NCBI GenBank assembly: GCA_949317995.1
Contig: OX439036.1
Span: 90,123,920 to 90,187,919 of the forward strand
DNA: 64,000 nucleotides
Source: Acholoe squamosa
Lineage: Eukaryota > Annelida > Polychaeta > Phyllodocida > Polynoidae
Direction: 5' to 3'
The first letter of the stretch is position 1. Each line of letters begins with the position of its first letter. The notes under the pieces are model-generated. The model searched no databases, was not told the origin of the DNA, and worked only from the letters and a program-made list of their open reading frames with translations. This document shows, piece after piece, positions 12,441 through 24,990 of this stretch. Made by a program: the position numbers and the translations under genes.

Positions 12441-15185
12441 GAAGGGAGCTGAATTATTGGAACATGGGTGGTTTACATTATTGTAGGGGTGGTGGAGACA
12501 GTAAAAGGGGATGGACTCCTAAAAGCTACCATAAATTCTCACGTAAAATTTGCCCCATCAATGTAGGTGCATAGCAGCTTTAATACAGCATATCCCTGGG
12601 TGTGGCTTACACACAAGCTGTGCATTGATACGGTATCATTATGAAAATACATAAAGACAAAACCTAGTTTGCATGGTGCGGCTTCTACAAAGGTATACAT
12701 CACACACCCCAAACATATATTCGTAAATTGACGGTGCATTTTTTAAATGTTTGGACCTCTCCTTATTACCTAGAATACATACATAATATTACAAAGTGGC
12801 AGGGATGGGATGATAAGGGGCTACGTTCTGTCTCTTACACAAAGAGTTTTGGAACATGTAAAGGAAATGAGCAACATAATAACAATGGTTCCTAACCCTT
12901 CTTTCTGCACTTTTTGCCAGTTGCTTCTATTTACATGTACACTACTGACCTACATGTTTGACTACACAAACACAATAATCACCTCTACACAACAGGGTGT
13001 CGGCAAGTTTCAATTAACATAGACAGTACAAAGGCCAAGTATTTCTAACCCTGAAACTAGGACGCTCATATTTGTAGATCTATACTGAAGGCATAGTGAG
13101 TGCTGTATAGTTCATTATAATGAGGGATGAGGCCCGGGGATGGGGGAGGGGGTCCTACCTGACATAAGCAGAGGGATCTATTGGCATACCCACCTCAGAT
13201 CCTTTCTGATCTATGTAGGAATGACTGTAGGTTTACAGAAGTACCACATGGAAATGATGTCATTGAAAATTGCATCTCCGTCATATATGATATTTCACAC
13301 TGTTTGGTCTAACTGAATGTATAAGTACACTTTGTTTTCACAAAAATAAAGGGTTTTGATAACATGGTCATAATAATGTTCATTTTGGATGAAATAACGT
13401 TCTTGAACTGGTATATGTAGTCATGGCTTTTATCTATAAACTGGCTAATGATGGAACTGTGTGTCTATAATAATAATATGTATACATATATATATATGAG
13501 CCCCATGAATGTATGTACACATGATCCAGGATGATAAACACTATAGGCCCACACAGTAATCACAGACACACAGTCAAACAATGGAACTATTCCTCGACAT
13601 AGAACATTACCTACCCTCCAGTAAACAAGGTACACTCTGTACACCCAAAACGGCAGAATAGTGCTTTAATAGATTATAGGGCCTACCAAGCATGGGACTG
13701 AGTTTGAAGAAATTTCAAAGAGGCTGCCTTAACTCATCCTGCATGTGATAGTTGAGATGAATTGTACGGGATGGGGGCTTGAATAATCCAAGACCCCCTT
13801 AATATTAATGTTTAACGGTTTCTCAATGGACCTGTGCAACTCATAAGAATGGCCACTTTGATTTCAATCATCTGGATTCATGGGAGTATCTCATGCCTGT
13901 TACATTATCAGGCTAAGGCCGTTGTGCATTCCCATTCAGGATCGTGTGATCATCGATTCTGATTATCACACATGCAGGAAATATACCGTTATCATTTATT
14001 AGATGCAGCCCTGGCGAATAACTCGCCATATAAGTTGCATTTATGCATGCACCTTGCCGACCCTTAATTACTGGTGGATAAACCGCAGTGAAAGGCAGGC
14101 ATGATGGACAGCAGGGTTGTAAAGTTACTGGCAGAGAGGAGTATTTAAAGCCAGTATAGGTGTTTGCATTGGGATTAGAGGCTATTGTTATACTGTTAAT
14201 CACAAATCTAGGTACATGTACAGCATACCATTGCTGTGAATGGTCTTAGTTGGGGCCTTTTACCCTATTTGGCACTCCCTACCTGTGGCTTGTGTTGTTG
14301 CCAATCGGGCTTATAGTAACAGTAGGTTTATTATGATAACGCATGTCCAGAAATGATATGTCTTCCAGAGTACTAGTATTGTAGGTCACTATCGAAGGCT
14401 TACACTCTCTGATGATTCTTTCAGGACATTATCTACAATTGACTGCTATGTTACCTAGATCCTCGATATCTATAGTTTAGATACCAACAACTTATCTATA
14501 TCTACCGTCTAGAAATAGGTTAGCCTGACCTGTCCAGGTGTTCAAGTAGACAATCCACCACATCCCTTGGTCCTACTCTACCTCCCTTTGCCTTTCACAA
14601 ACGATCCATCTACAAAAGGTCGCTTTGATCCTTTGAGCGTGTCAGTTGACTTAATTCACCCAACATTTAATAGAGGCCTTTGAACATGAAATCAACAAAG
14701 TTATATATCTAGTTTGATGGGTGTCCGCCATCTTGGATTTTGAACAGATCTGAACTGTTTTTCTTTATTTAAAAGCAAAATAACCCCCTAGGCCATGACA
14801 TAAATGCAAATGTCCACTTCCAAATAATGGTTTCGTGGGATACGCCAGTCCCACAGAGGGGAATACGAAGTTTTTTTTCTTTTTGCATGATGCGGCAGCA
14901 GAGCTCTCAACTCTCACGCATCTGGCGTGAGTCTCATGCATTTGGGGCTCATCTCACGCACTCACGCAGTGCAGGCTATTTCTCACGCATTTTAGGCTTC
15001 AAAACATCAGTATATGCTTGTAGAGTGAACTTGGCCCTTTCCTCACTGTTTGGTGTAGGAAAGTCACCAAATTGTCTTTATTTTTTCAAAATTTTCTTGG
15101 GGCCCCCCCAAACCCCCCAGTTTTACCTAAATTGTGACAATTCCCCTAATGTTTGGAAATTTCTGAGCGCAGATGTGTAGACCGT
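12441..15185. other. Non-coding stretch, no gene seen
   Basis: AT-rich unique-looking sequence. A weak member of a TGCATTTATGCATG / CCGACCCTT repeat lies at about 13990-14070 (compare 27655 and 63446). Confidence 0.5.
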
Positions 15186-15367
15186 AGGGGGGCATCCACA
15201 AATGACGTCATACTGGGGGGGAGGGGGGGGGGGGAGCGGGTCAGGCCCGGCATGACTGAATTGATTTTCTATATACCTTCAGCATTGCAAAATTGGCAAA
15301 AAAACATGACGAGGGACAGGGTCAAAAATGGTCAAATTTGGTGTGACGTCATTTATGGATGGCCTCT
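15186..15367. mobile_element. G-tract MITE with TGACGTCA-containing ends
   Basis: The inverted ends are GGCATCCACAAATGACGTCA on the left and TGACGTCATTTATGGATGGC on the right. A G-run follows the left end, and GGGTCAAAAATGGTCAAATT precedes the right end. Non-coding, about 180 bp. Relatives with the same layout are at 18582-18883, 47525-47650 and 50366-50485. Confidence 0.8.
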
Positions 15368-15429
15368 AGCCTAAAGCTAGGGCCTATTTATTCTATAAGT
15401 TATCAATTATGCCCATTATTGTTTGGCAG

Positions 15430-15698
15430 GGATTCTTCCCGGGGATTCTTGGCATGCCCCAGTTCTTCAGGTAATACTAGTAGCCTACTTCGTCCCAACT
15501 CCTGCAGAATTTTGGACCGAGTCCATCCCCACAACCATACCCCTGTGTATTGGGATCACTCTACTCCTGGTTCTGGTGCTTTTCATTCATCGCCCAGCCC
15601 CAGGTCCCACTCCCAGTGAGCCTGGGCCAGGTCCTGTCCTGGCTGTTAGAGAGGGACTACAAGCTACAAGCCAATGTTTAGAGATAACGAGGGAATGA
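15430..15698 (+). other. Candidate terminal exon with one membrane segment (low confidence)
   Basis: After a possible acceptor (GTTTGGCAG) the frame is open for about 88 codons. It encodes a hydrophobic segment (IPLCIGITLLLVLVLFIH) followed by a Pro/Gly-rich tail (RPAPGPTPSEPGPGP) and a stop at 15696-15698. There is no ATG before the hydrophobic part, so it would have to be spliced to an unseen upstream exon. I do not recognise it. The composition is coding-like, but chance cannot be excluded. Confidence 0.2.
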
Positions 15699-16260
15699 GA
15701 AATAAAGGACACCTTAACAATTTAACAGATGTTAAATCTGTAGGCGTAGATGACTGAGTTTACCTTCCTGATTTACATATAGTCAGTGTACAGCACATGA
15801 GCCAAACATTGAAACAGAGGTCGCCCATACCACCAACTTGGCGCCAGATCAGCAAGGTGCAGCTGTCAAAAAGTAAACGTCATCCTCTCTTTCCAATCTA
15901 GAACACACATCAATGATTAAAACTAACCCCCACCTACCTGTTATACCTATTGCCTTTAACATGTTGCCAAAGTTGACCAGCACTTGCTGGCTTTGTGAAG
16001 GAGGGGTTAGGATGGATACATGCCGCAGTTCCTTTGAAGACTGCTCCTTGCCTGTCTGTGCTCTGTATGTTGAGGGGAACTTGTGCCTTGACCTAGTTTT
16101 GTATGTAACTGGGTTAACCTCCGTGTAGTGCTACACCGCCCCGCCCACCCACAGCGATTCCCCCCCCCCCCTCACTCCCCACCTGACGTCTGCCGTGTGC
16201 CGCCGCAGCATCCTCCTGCTATGGGGCGTCGTGCGTCAACTGAAAGTGGTGAATCTGCAA

Positions 16261-17159
16261 TACACACAAAAAAACGTACCTAAGAAAACTTAGTCAAAGT
16301 GACTTATTAATCTTACTTAGTACTTATGACTAACAAATGACCAAGGAGGTCTAAGTTTTCTTAGTCATATTGACTACCCAGATCAGTTTCACTCTCCGAG
16401 CACTATCTTGAACAGGGTATCTGCTGGGAGTTTCAATCAAGCTAACATATCTTTGTCACTTTCACTAAGAGATCTTAGTCATTTTGACCAAGGTCCGTTA
16501 GTGAATTTGACTAAGGGATATACACATGGTGTTACCTTTACACACCAGATGGCACTGTGGTTTTAACCAGGATTTTTTCTGATGGGTGGGTACAATGAAT
16601 AGCTCCATCGATGTCAAAACTATGATGATTTTTCAGAAACGACATGTATTTGAGGCTTTCAAAATTCAATCTAACATTACACTTGGCAAAATGTACCAAA
16701 TAGGTTGATGCCTTGTCAAATGAAATAGGTAGTCAGAGAGGAACACCTATTCTGTGGTATTCTAGATAAAAACAATACCCATATTTGAATTTGTTTCCTT
16801 GTTGGAAACTCAGAGTATTTGGCTCAGGGGTTCTAAATGAATATGGTGTGAGGCATTTCAAATGATTCCTCAATGAGGAGACTCTGATCTGTCAGGTGTG
16901 AATCCTATATAGAGCTTAACACAATCACCAGTTGAATTGAAGTAAAAATATCAAGAAGTGTACTTAGTCAAAACAACCAAGGAATCCTAGTCAAAATCAG
17001 GCAAGCCAAGGCAATTTGGCCACTTTGTCTAATGGTTAGTCATATTCGACTAAGAAAAAGAGGGACGTTTAAAGACGGCGTTTTGACTAACTATTGCTAG
17101 AAAGTTAGACAATTTGACTCGTATATGACTAACATTTGGAACTTATTTTTTTCTGTGTA
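16261..17159. mobile_element. TA-flanked DNA transposon family X, copy 1
   Basis: It starts TACACACAAAAAAACG and ends TTTTTTTCTGTGTA. Subterminal regions are dense in TTAGTCA / TGACTAA phrases. The core block (ACACCAGATGGCACTG, then GGATTTTTTCTGATGGG) and the block ending GGCTCAGGGGTTCTAAATGA are shared with copies at 29918-30931 and 38509-39315. No long open frame, so non-autonomous. The superfamily is not established; TA flanks suit Tc1/mariner-like elements. Confidence 0.8.
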
Positions 17160-17811
17160 TTAGTCTCTTCCTTTTTATCAATTTTAGGTAATTTCATCAC
17201 TGCTTTGGGAAGATCGATATATTCAAACCCATGAACATTCCTCCATTATTCGCCCCGAAATATTTTGAATCATTCAGGATAGAATTTTGAAAGAAAAATG
17301 GGGAGGCCCATGCTACTTTTTGAAATATTGAATTTTGAAAAATTAAAGTAATTTGATCTTTCTCAAATGAATAGAGAAAATCCTTACTTCTGAGATTTTA
17401 TCTTGGCGTAGTTATTATTCACATGAATGGCCTGTGAAACATCACATGACAAACATTTTGACCCCTATTAGTAGAGCAGCAAGTCCTTTAAAAGAGCCAT
17501 ATTTTAGGAGTTTATTTCGTAAGATTACTGAAAGCTATAACTTGTTTTTTTATGTTGTCCAATGTCTCTGGGTGTGGAAAGGTGATGTTTGACCAATGAA
17601 AGCTTGTGCAGTCACTGCAGCTCGATGAGAAATCTGCAATTCTATACAACCATTTCCTAAATTTTAGCCTCATTTTTAAGAGCTAAAATACATATTGATC
17701 ACCCTGTTCTGGCACAAATATTCATCTTACAACAATTCCAATACCTATCCACACCCCTAAATTGGACCCATCAATCACAATTGAGCCAACCATTTGTTGT
17801 TAGGACAAGCG

Positions 17812-17824
17812 GTTACCTAGCAAC
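17812..17824. promoter_or_regulatory. X-box-like (RFX) motif
   Basis: GTTACCTAGCAAC matches the palindromic X-box pattern bound by RFX factors in animals. No adjacent gene start is visible, so its function is unproven. Confidence 0.3.
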
Positions 17825-18359
17825 AGCTGATTTTAGCTAGCAACGGACCCTTTCTGAGACAAAGAAAGAACATTCCTAGGAATGACTTACAGAATGGAGA
17901 TCATGGATACTGGTTCTCATTTTGCTATTCAGAAGCTCCATGCAATTGTAAAAAGAGCCAATATTGTACCAAAATACAGTGTGCTGATCAGAAAATATAG
18001 AAAAAAAAAAGTTAGACCTATAACAAGTATGATGAAAACATGCGACTTCAGCATTATCCTCTATTGGCAAAATATTCTTTACTGGACAATGGTAGTGTGT
18101 CTTATATCCTGAAAATGATGAAATGAGAATACATCTAGGGTTTTACTCTACTTGTTGGGCAGTGATTCCTTAGCAACAAATTTACTTAGCAACTTATACA
18201 GAGGAGCTTGTTTATAGGCAAATATGTATTATTGTGAAGAGTGTTAACTATCATGGACTCAATTTATTCAGAACAGAGTAGATCTTGTTAGAAATATCCC
18301 TGGAGTAATAGAAAATGTGTCAGATAGTTGTTCAATACTCAAAGAGTTAGCAGTTGCTT

Positions 18360-18422
18360 AAACCTTGCTAGCTTTTGCTAACAAGTGGTGAAACCTTGCT
18401 AGCTTTTGTTTAGCAAGTGGCT
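18360..18422 (+). repeat. Short tandem duplication
   Basis: Two adjacent copies of AAACCTTGCTAGCTTTTG followed by a variant of TTAGCAAGTGG, about 31 bp each. Confidence 0.75.
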
Positions 18423-18581
18423 CACCAACTGACAACGGCTCTACTCAGATATGAAAACATGATTATGGAACCTATCGATTTATAAAGAAAATAAGTCTGA
18501 AGTTGTGTCTACTCTCTCTCAGTGCTGCCAAAGCCTTATTGCTAGATCTCTTTATATCTTAGCAATCAAATATTTGCTACT

Positions 18582-18883
18582 GGGCCATTCAAATATTATG
18601 TAACACCATATGGGAGGGGGGGTCATAAAGTTTGTTACACTTTGTTACAGGGGTAGGGGGGTCTGCCCAAGTGTTACATAATAAAAATGAGTAATACGTT
18701 AGATGGCAAAATTTGACAATTTACAAGCATTTTAATGTGATTTTATGGATCTTCCTATGATTTTTGTTAGATTTAGAGGATCAAATAAATTTAGGAATAT
18801 TGATTAGAAGTCCCATATTGTTAAAAGGGGGGAGGGGGGTCAAAAAGTGGCCAAAATTGTGTTACATAATATTTGAACAGCCC
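18582..18883. mobile_element. G-tract MITE with GTTACATAAT ends
   Basis: Inverted ends GGGCCATTCAAATATTATGT and ACATAATATTTGAACAGCCC. A G-run lies next to the left end, and GGGTCAAAAAGTGGCCAAAA lies next to the right. The layout matches the 15186 element although the outer ends differ. Confidence 0.85.
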
Positions 18884-21641
18884 TTAAGCAGCCATACTCT
18901 AAATTATGTTATTTATATTATATAGATTTTGATCAAAAGTAAATATAATTGAACTTTATCTGCTTAAATGTGTGATGATTATTCTGTCATAATTCCTCTC
19001 TAGAAGTTCTACTAAGGAAACTATAGCTTAATCTAGCTGCATCAGATAGCTGTGATTGCATGGATTTTGCAATTGCTTTCATCATTAGCTGCTTTATAAG
19101 ATCACTTCTGTTGGCAGAAGTGGACTTTTCCGGAACCTTACTGGTAGGTCTCAGCTATAAGGCCACAAGTACCAGCCACATGATCTAACAAACAGAAAGT
19201 GCCTAGCAAACTAACCAAAAGATCCTACCTGTGCCATTCTCCTTGCTGGAAGGTCATGTTACAAGATATTAGCTAGGACTTTATTTTAGGCCATAGATAT
19301 GTTCTTAACTCTTTCCAGCTGGCTCTATCATTGTTAAAAGTCCCTAAAATACAGCAGATAGAGGTCCTGGGCAAATATATATTGATATATGGTGTAAGTG
19401 TGACCTCAGGAATAGAACCAATGTTTGTGAAATGTATACAAAAGTGATGTAATCTGTATGTAATTTCCTTTATATGACACCTTGCATTACTTATTGAAAA
19501 TAATCATTGATGGGGCCCAGAATAATGCTATTAGATACTATAAATGCTCTCCTCATAGTGCATTAATGCACTAGCCTTATTTGACCCGGTAATACATTAA
19601 TGCACTAGCCGACTGGAAAGAATTAAAAAGACATGGACCATCTGTCTGTCACCAGTGATCACCATCTAGATGATGGAAAACATCCATATAACAATTATCA
19701 TTCTATCCAGATATGTTCAAATTACTATAGCCTACATATTTCAGGGCATTGCAACATGTACATTCATAATATGCTTTAGCATTTGAATATTCATTTTACG
19801 CTCCATCTTTCTCAGTTGGTACTGAGATACTCGGAAGGGTTGGCATGATACATTGATGCAGCATTTGCTAAATGACTGACAAGCATTTCATTGGATAAGA
19901 ATGACATATGAAGGCATTAAAAGACCATAAGGAGGTAATTTCCTTACCCTCTACACACACCCAAAGTCACAGACCAAGACTCTAAGTATTGGCCTAAGGT
20001 AATTTGCTTGAGGCTAAGGCTACAAGGCACAGGGGCATCCTACATTGTATATGACAAGACAACGGGTTGGATTCATGTAGAAGCCATGCCTTTTACACAT
20101 GATTCTATGGTAGTATTAGGTACATAAGGAGTCCCTTCTTGTTACACTTCCTATAATTCTAATCCTTGGTCAGTAATTTATTCTAATAATGTTGCTTAAA
20201 GGATTAATTAATGGGTAGATACATACTGGAAGCAAGGTATTTACCAAGCCTCAGATTACCCAGGACATTCTTTGTATGCTTTAGAATGAGAGAGTTCAAG
20301 ATGGTAATTATATGTTATGTATGATGGCATGTAACATCACATAGGGGCAATATTTAATTTTAGCCTTACCATTTTGGTAGGAGAACTTAGGGGGTTAGGG
20401 TATAATTAAGATATTTCATTACTTGATAAGAGAAAAACTACCTTCATAAAATGACTATGCACACAAACAGTAACAAGGTAGAAAATGTGAAATTTAGGGC
20501 ATGTATGGCCCCTTTTTAACAAAACTATAACTTAATAGTAGGGCAAACTATACATTTTCAGAAAGGGTAAAACTAGCATGACCCCCTAAAAGACATAAAT
20601 AAAGATGATGAGCTAGAGTCAACCAAGTGTGAAAGTGGTTGGGAACAGGACAAACTCAGAAGTTGCATTGAACTCATGATTCATAGCCTTTTGTGTTACT
20701 CATTCTCTGGTTGGATGGACCCTGTCAGAAATTTGATCGGGCAGATCATGGCATATTGTTCTATACTTGTTGTGAGCAATAAACAAAAAAAGCCCAACTT
20801 TACCCTGGGGAAACTAAATATCAGCGATTCAAGCACTCACCGCAGAGTGTCCACACACATACATGTATCAGTTGTCTTTTTTTGGGGTGTGTGTGTGTGT
20901 GTGTGTTTGGCTTGTTTGTTTCGGTTTTTTTTTAAGTTTTTTTTTAAGTTTTTTTTTTTGGGTGGGGGGTCATTTTGCACAATCAGTTCTCAGTGGGGAG
21001 GGGGTGATATTGATTGAGGGAGGGGGCAGAAAAAATTCGCTGGTTTGCAAAAAATCTAACAAGCCCCCCCCCCAGCTGGCCATAAATAACTTGTCTCTAA
21101 AGTTACATAGTTGCCTAAATGTGTTTGAAGTATACTTAGGCCACTTGAAAAGATTTTCAGCTTTGCTGATACATTTTTGGGAAAAAATGGTGCGAGAGGG
21201 AGGTTTTTTTTTTAATTTACTTTTTATTTGAGTTCATGGTGATGAGGGAGGGTCTTTTTTATTCTTATTTAGTAAATATCTTTGTCAAAGGCTTTTTCTA
21301 ATTATCATTTTCAATAAATCAGGTCATAACCCCTTGTAAATATCAGACTCACATTGTAGATGTGGAAATGGGGATTACTATGCTGTTTAAATTATCATTT
21401 TACTGAAAATAATGGCTGAGATATGAGGTATTTTTTGGGGGGAAGAATTTCTCTTAGTGGATGCGGGACTTTTACACTTTTTATTTACAGAAAATTTGCC
21501 TTATACATTGTACAAGATACAGTCCCCCATATGCTGAAAAGAGTGCAAAAGAGTATGCAGTACAATAGCGCCATCTGAAGAATAATGCAAGTAGCTGAGG
21601 ATGCCGCAATGGGCTTGGTTCATGACATTTTAGTCAAGAAT
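18884..21641. other. Non-coding stretch, no gene seen
   Basis: AT-rich. It contains a 40-bp-spaced direct repeat of CATTAATGCACTAGCC (about 19560-19605), a TG microsatellite and T-runs at 20887-20962, and a CTCF-like match at 21566-21580. Apparent frames over 20676-21231 are low-complexity. Confidence 0.55.
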
Positions 21642-22172
21642 TTACGGAGCCCTGGAGAGGACATCCGTTTTCAACATTGTTTTTTCTTAAGTTCGTTTCC
21701 GCAAGTTTTATTTTCGTTTTCGCAAGTTTTTATTTTCGTTTTCGCAAGTTTTAGTTTTGTTTTCCCTAGATTTATTTTCATTTTGGCATACCTATATTTT
21801 GTTTTCACAACCTTTAATTTCGTTTTCGCAACTTATACTTTTGGTTCCACAACTTATTAGTTTTTTTTTGTGCATGGTCAATTAATTGTAGATGTTATGT
21901 TGTGGAAACGAAGATAGAAGTTGCGGAAACGAAAAATAACATTTTCGGAAACAAAATATAACTTGTGGAAACAAAATAAAATGTTGCGGAAACGAAAATA
22001 AAAGTTGCCGAAATGAAAATAAAAGTTGTTGAAATGAAAATAAAAGTTGCAGAAACGAAAATACTACTTGCGGAAAGGAAAATACTACTTGCGGAAATGA
22101 AAATACTTTTTGCGGAAACAAACTATAGAAATAAATGTCTAGAAAACAGATGTCCTTTCCAGGGCTCCGTAA
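21642..22172. mobile_element. Palindromic MITE built from a 21-bp minisatellite
   Basis: The terminal inverted repeats are TTACGGAGCCCTGGAGAGGA and TCCTTTCCAGGGCTCCGTAA. The left half is an array of units like TTTTATTTTCGTTTTCGCAAG. The right half is the same unit in reverse complement (GTTGCGGAAACGAAAATAAA), about ten units, so the two arms fold on each other around about 21880. Frames encoding FSFPQ-type 7-residue repeats on both strands simply follow the 21-bp period. Confidence 0.9.
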
Positions 22173-22313
22173 TAATTGGTGCCCCCCTGCATTATGTCAC
22201 TTGGTCGTCGTGATGCTAGAGACTATGACTTCATTATTTGATGCTGACTCTTTGAGGAGTGGGAGACTCGTGTGTATACTTCCTGGGCTACATCCATGCA
22301 ACAATTGATAAGT

Positions 22314-22564
22314 TATTTTAATGAAATGTAAAATAACTGTAATTACTGTCAGGGTATCCTATTGACCACCGAAGTGGATTGGCTATGTGAGACAGGTCAG
22401 GTATGTTGAGCTTATCATCATACTTTAACATAATTCGAGTTTTAATTTCGCAGGTGACAAGTGGTGGGAAATGAGTGCTTTTGAGCATGAGGATGAGCCA
22501 ATCCACTTCGGTGGTCAATAGGATACCCTGACAGTTATTAACATTATTTTACATTTCATTAAAA
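22314..22564. mobile_element. Foldback/MITE with about 68-bp near-identical arms
   Basis: The left arm (22314-22384) and right arm (22496-22564) are reverse complements with only a handful of differences. Each carries TTAATGAAATGTAAAATAA at the outside and CCGAAGTGGATTGGCT at the inside. The 110-bp centre is unrelated and non-coding. Confidence 0.85.
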
Positions 22565-23659
22565 ACAACTTTAGGTGATGTGGAAGGTGGTACTGGTCTC
22601 AGGTCAGGAGTCTCCATGTCTGTCGCGAGCTGCTCAGCAGTGTGTTGACAACAGACACCTGTTAAGCAAGGAAACTTTATATTCTACGAACGCCTTTTTA
22701 CCCAAATCTGATACAATCGAACATTTGCCTAGTTAGTCTCTGCCTAAGGGCTGCTGTCGCCTCAATTTACTGGCGTCAACCAGGGCGTTAACTCTACCTT
22801 GTCTGCCATCTAGTGGTCTGTCCTAGTTTGACAAAACTAGGTCACCACAGGTGGGCACCCTACAGTAGGCTACACTCTATGGTATGATGAGACATCCACA
22901 ACAATCTTCACCTGGTACACGTGTACATATAGTTATACTGAATTCTTCTGTTTTACATGATATTCAGAGAAGACGCTCTATGGGGGCATCACCTAATACA
23001 CAATCATACCCACAGGTAAGGACAGGTGTGGCAAGTGTGTAAGGGAATGGACTAATACCATCAAGTGTCAGCAGGTGTGTGAATCGTGGTAGGTTATAGA
23101 CAGAGCCTGTGTCTAGTATGCAAAGTCTGTCAGGGTATGTCTGGTGTATATTCTCTTTAGATGCACGTGAGCTCCATATATATATTCTGATTTGATGCAC
23201 AGGCTGACATAATGTCCAAAACTCCCACTTGCAGAGGCTCTTCCCCCTCCACAAATTAAGACATGTACATGTAATGTCTTGAGCACACGGTGTTTAGAAT
23301 GTAAATGCTAAATGTTTGGCAATTTTCTAAACGCTACATTGTCCCACATTTTGAGACACCTTTTTCCATCTGAATATATTTAATTTCTAACATGTTTATA
23401 GCACATGTGTTAAGATACCGATGTGTTTAGATATTGCAAGTGTTTTAAACTCTCTCCTTGTGTTTAACTTGGGAAACATTTAGTTCTATTAACGGCTTCT
23501 GGTGTTTGCTCCGGGGTGTTTGCTGCTGTAACATATTTGCATGCAAATAATTTGATAATATTTCTACAAATGTTACAGTGCATTTAAGGAACCACCAATT
23601 CTGGGAACTAGCAAGGGACATAGCCAACATTTCACCTGAGTTGTCATAATTCAGAGAAC
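22565..23659. other. Non-coding stretch, no gene seen
   Basis: AT-rich. A CTCF-like match (TGCCATCTAGTGG) is at 22804-22816. No transposon ends were recognised. Confidence 0.5.
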
Positions 23660-23985
23660 TAAGGGAGTGATCATATTTTAACAACAGGGGGGCTGGTGGG
23701 TTTGAGGGGGGGTCAGATTTTTGTCAACCCCTTGACTGGGGTGATCAGAATTTTTTCAACACCTCTGATGGGGGGGTCAAAATAATTTCACCTGTTTTCA
23801 GTGGAAAACCCCGCGCGTTACTATAGGCTAAAAGGGGACGTTCGCAGGTGATTTTTGTCCCTTATGGGGGGGTCGAAAAAATTTTACTCCTTCGAGAGGG
23901 GGGGTCAAAATAATTTTTGCACATCGGCGTGCAAACCCACCAGCCACCCCCCCCCCCCCGTTGTTAAAAAATGATCACTCCCTAA
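23660..23985. mobile_element. MITE, GGGAGTG family, copy 2
   Basis: Long inverted ends TAAGGGAGTGATCATATTTT and AAAAATGATCACTCCCTAAC, each followed inward by AACAACGGGGG-type sequence and a CTGGTGGGTTTG / CAAACCCACCAG pair. The interior has repeated GGGGGGTCAAAATAATTT blocks. Confidence 0.85.
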
Positions 23986-24479
23986 CCGAAAGAAGACAAT
24001 CGGACATGGTTCACTGATTTTTAACTGATAGGATATACTCTCCTGACCCCACCAATAGATTTGTGTCGGTTGGCCTTCTTATGCCCTTTGTGGGAGCAGG
24101 TAGTGTATGTATACACAAATGCATGGGGATAAACCTGTAGGTCTGGTTGCTTTAATTCAGTTTAAGTGTGTAGGGTAGGTTAACGCAAGGATGTGCTTAA
24201 GACGTCTACCCCACAAATATGACATTAATTGGCAATAACAATTGATTTATTCATGAATCAAATCGTTAATAAGCATTGAATCAACCAGCTCGTAGTACAA
24301 TGTTCATATAGCAGGAAACCCAATGTTAATTTATGGTTATTTTCTGGGGAAGTTCTATGCATTTGAATTTTTGGTGCACTGAAAGATACTCTCGTTTGAT
24401 TTTTTTTTCTCTCAGATTTCAGATTTGAATCAGGATGACCCAGCTGAGGTGACTAGACCACGTTTGGCTCACAGATGGC
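23986..24479. other. Upstream flank of the GCNT-like gene, no feature recognised
   Basis: AT-rich. No TATA box or poly(A) signal could be assigned with confidence. Confidence 0.4.
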
Positions 24480-24990
24480 TGCCAAAGATTTCTTAATGGG
24501 AACCAGCAGTTGCAAGACGCCATTTTAGCCTATAAATGCCTAGGTCCATTTTAAGCGAACCAGCAGTTACCAGATGACATTCAGGCACCTTCTAAATGTC
24601 CCTTTGCGGGGACCAGTGACATTATGTGGTCTATGTGGCTTCAACATATCACTTTGAGGGAACCAGCAGGTGATATTTTGCCTAGATTGCTGCCAATAGA
24701 GTGCCACTTTGAGGGACCCAACAGGGGGCATTCTTCCTGGCTACCATGTATCATTTTGAGGTAACCAGCAGCTGCTCAACAGCTAAAAGACATAGCCTAT
24801 AGAAGCTGCGAGGTATCATTTTCATGGAACCAGCGTGCTCCTGTAATGACGGCTATGTTGCGAATCAGGTATCTCTGGGCGTGCATCGTGAAGATGAAAA
24901 TTATAGTTGGATTTGCTTTCACACACCTCAAGGAGATATCCTTGTTCTCTGCTGTAATCAGTCTCATGTATTTCTTAATGAAACCACCGG
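24480..24990 (+). repeat. Degenerate 50-57 bp minisatellite running into the GCNT-like start
   Basis: A consensus phrase TCACTTTGAGGGAACCAGCAG recurs. The ACCAG (or ACCCA) core starts at 24502, 24559, 24612, 24662, 24716, 24764 and 24829, so spacings are 57, 53, 50, 54, 48 and 65. A further related phrase (TTTCTTAATGAAACCACCGG) lies inside the coding sequence at about 24971-24990 and resembles the first unit (TTTCTTAATGGGAACCAGCAG). Seven or eight decayed units. Confidence 0.6.

Larger units (their letters stand above)
17160..18581. other. Non-coding stretch with RFX-like motifs
   Basis: No gene seen. A canonical X-box-like sequence (GTTACCTAGCAAC) is at 17812-17824. Further TAGCAAC half-sites are near 17838, 18171 and 18187. 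A tandem duplication with unit AAACCTTGCTAGCTTTTG lies at 18360-18422. Confidence 0.5.

Noticed and set aside
21585-22213. Repeat proteins rich in FSFPQ or KIKVAE
   Set aside because: They track the 21-bp minisatellite period in the MITE arms.
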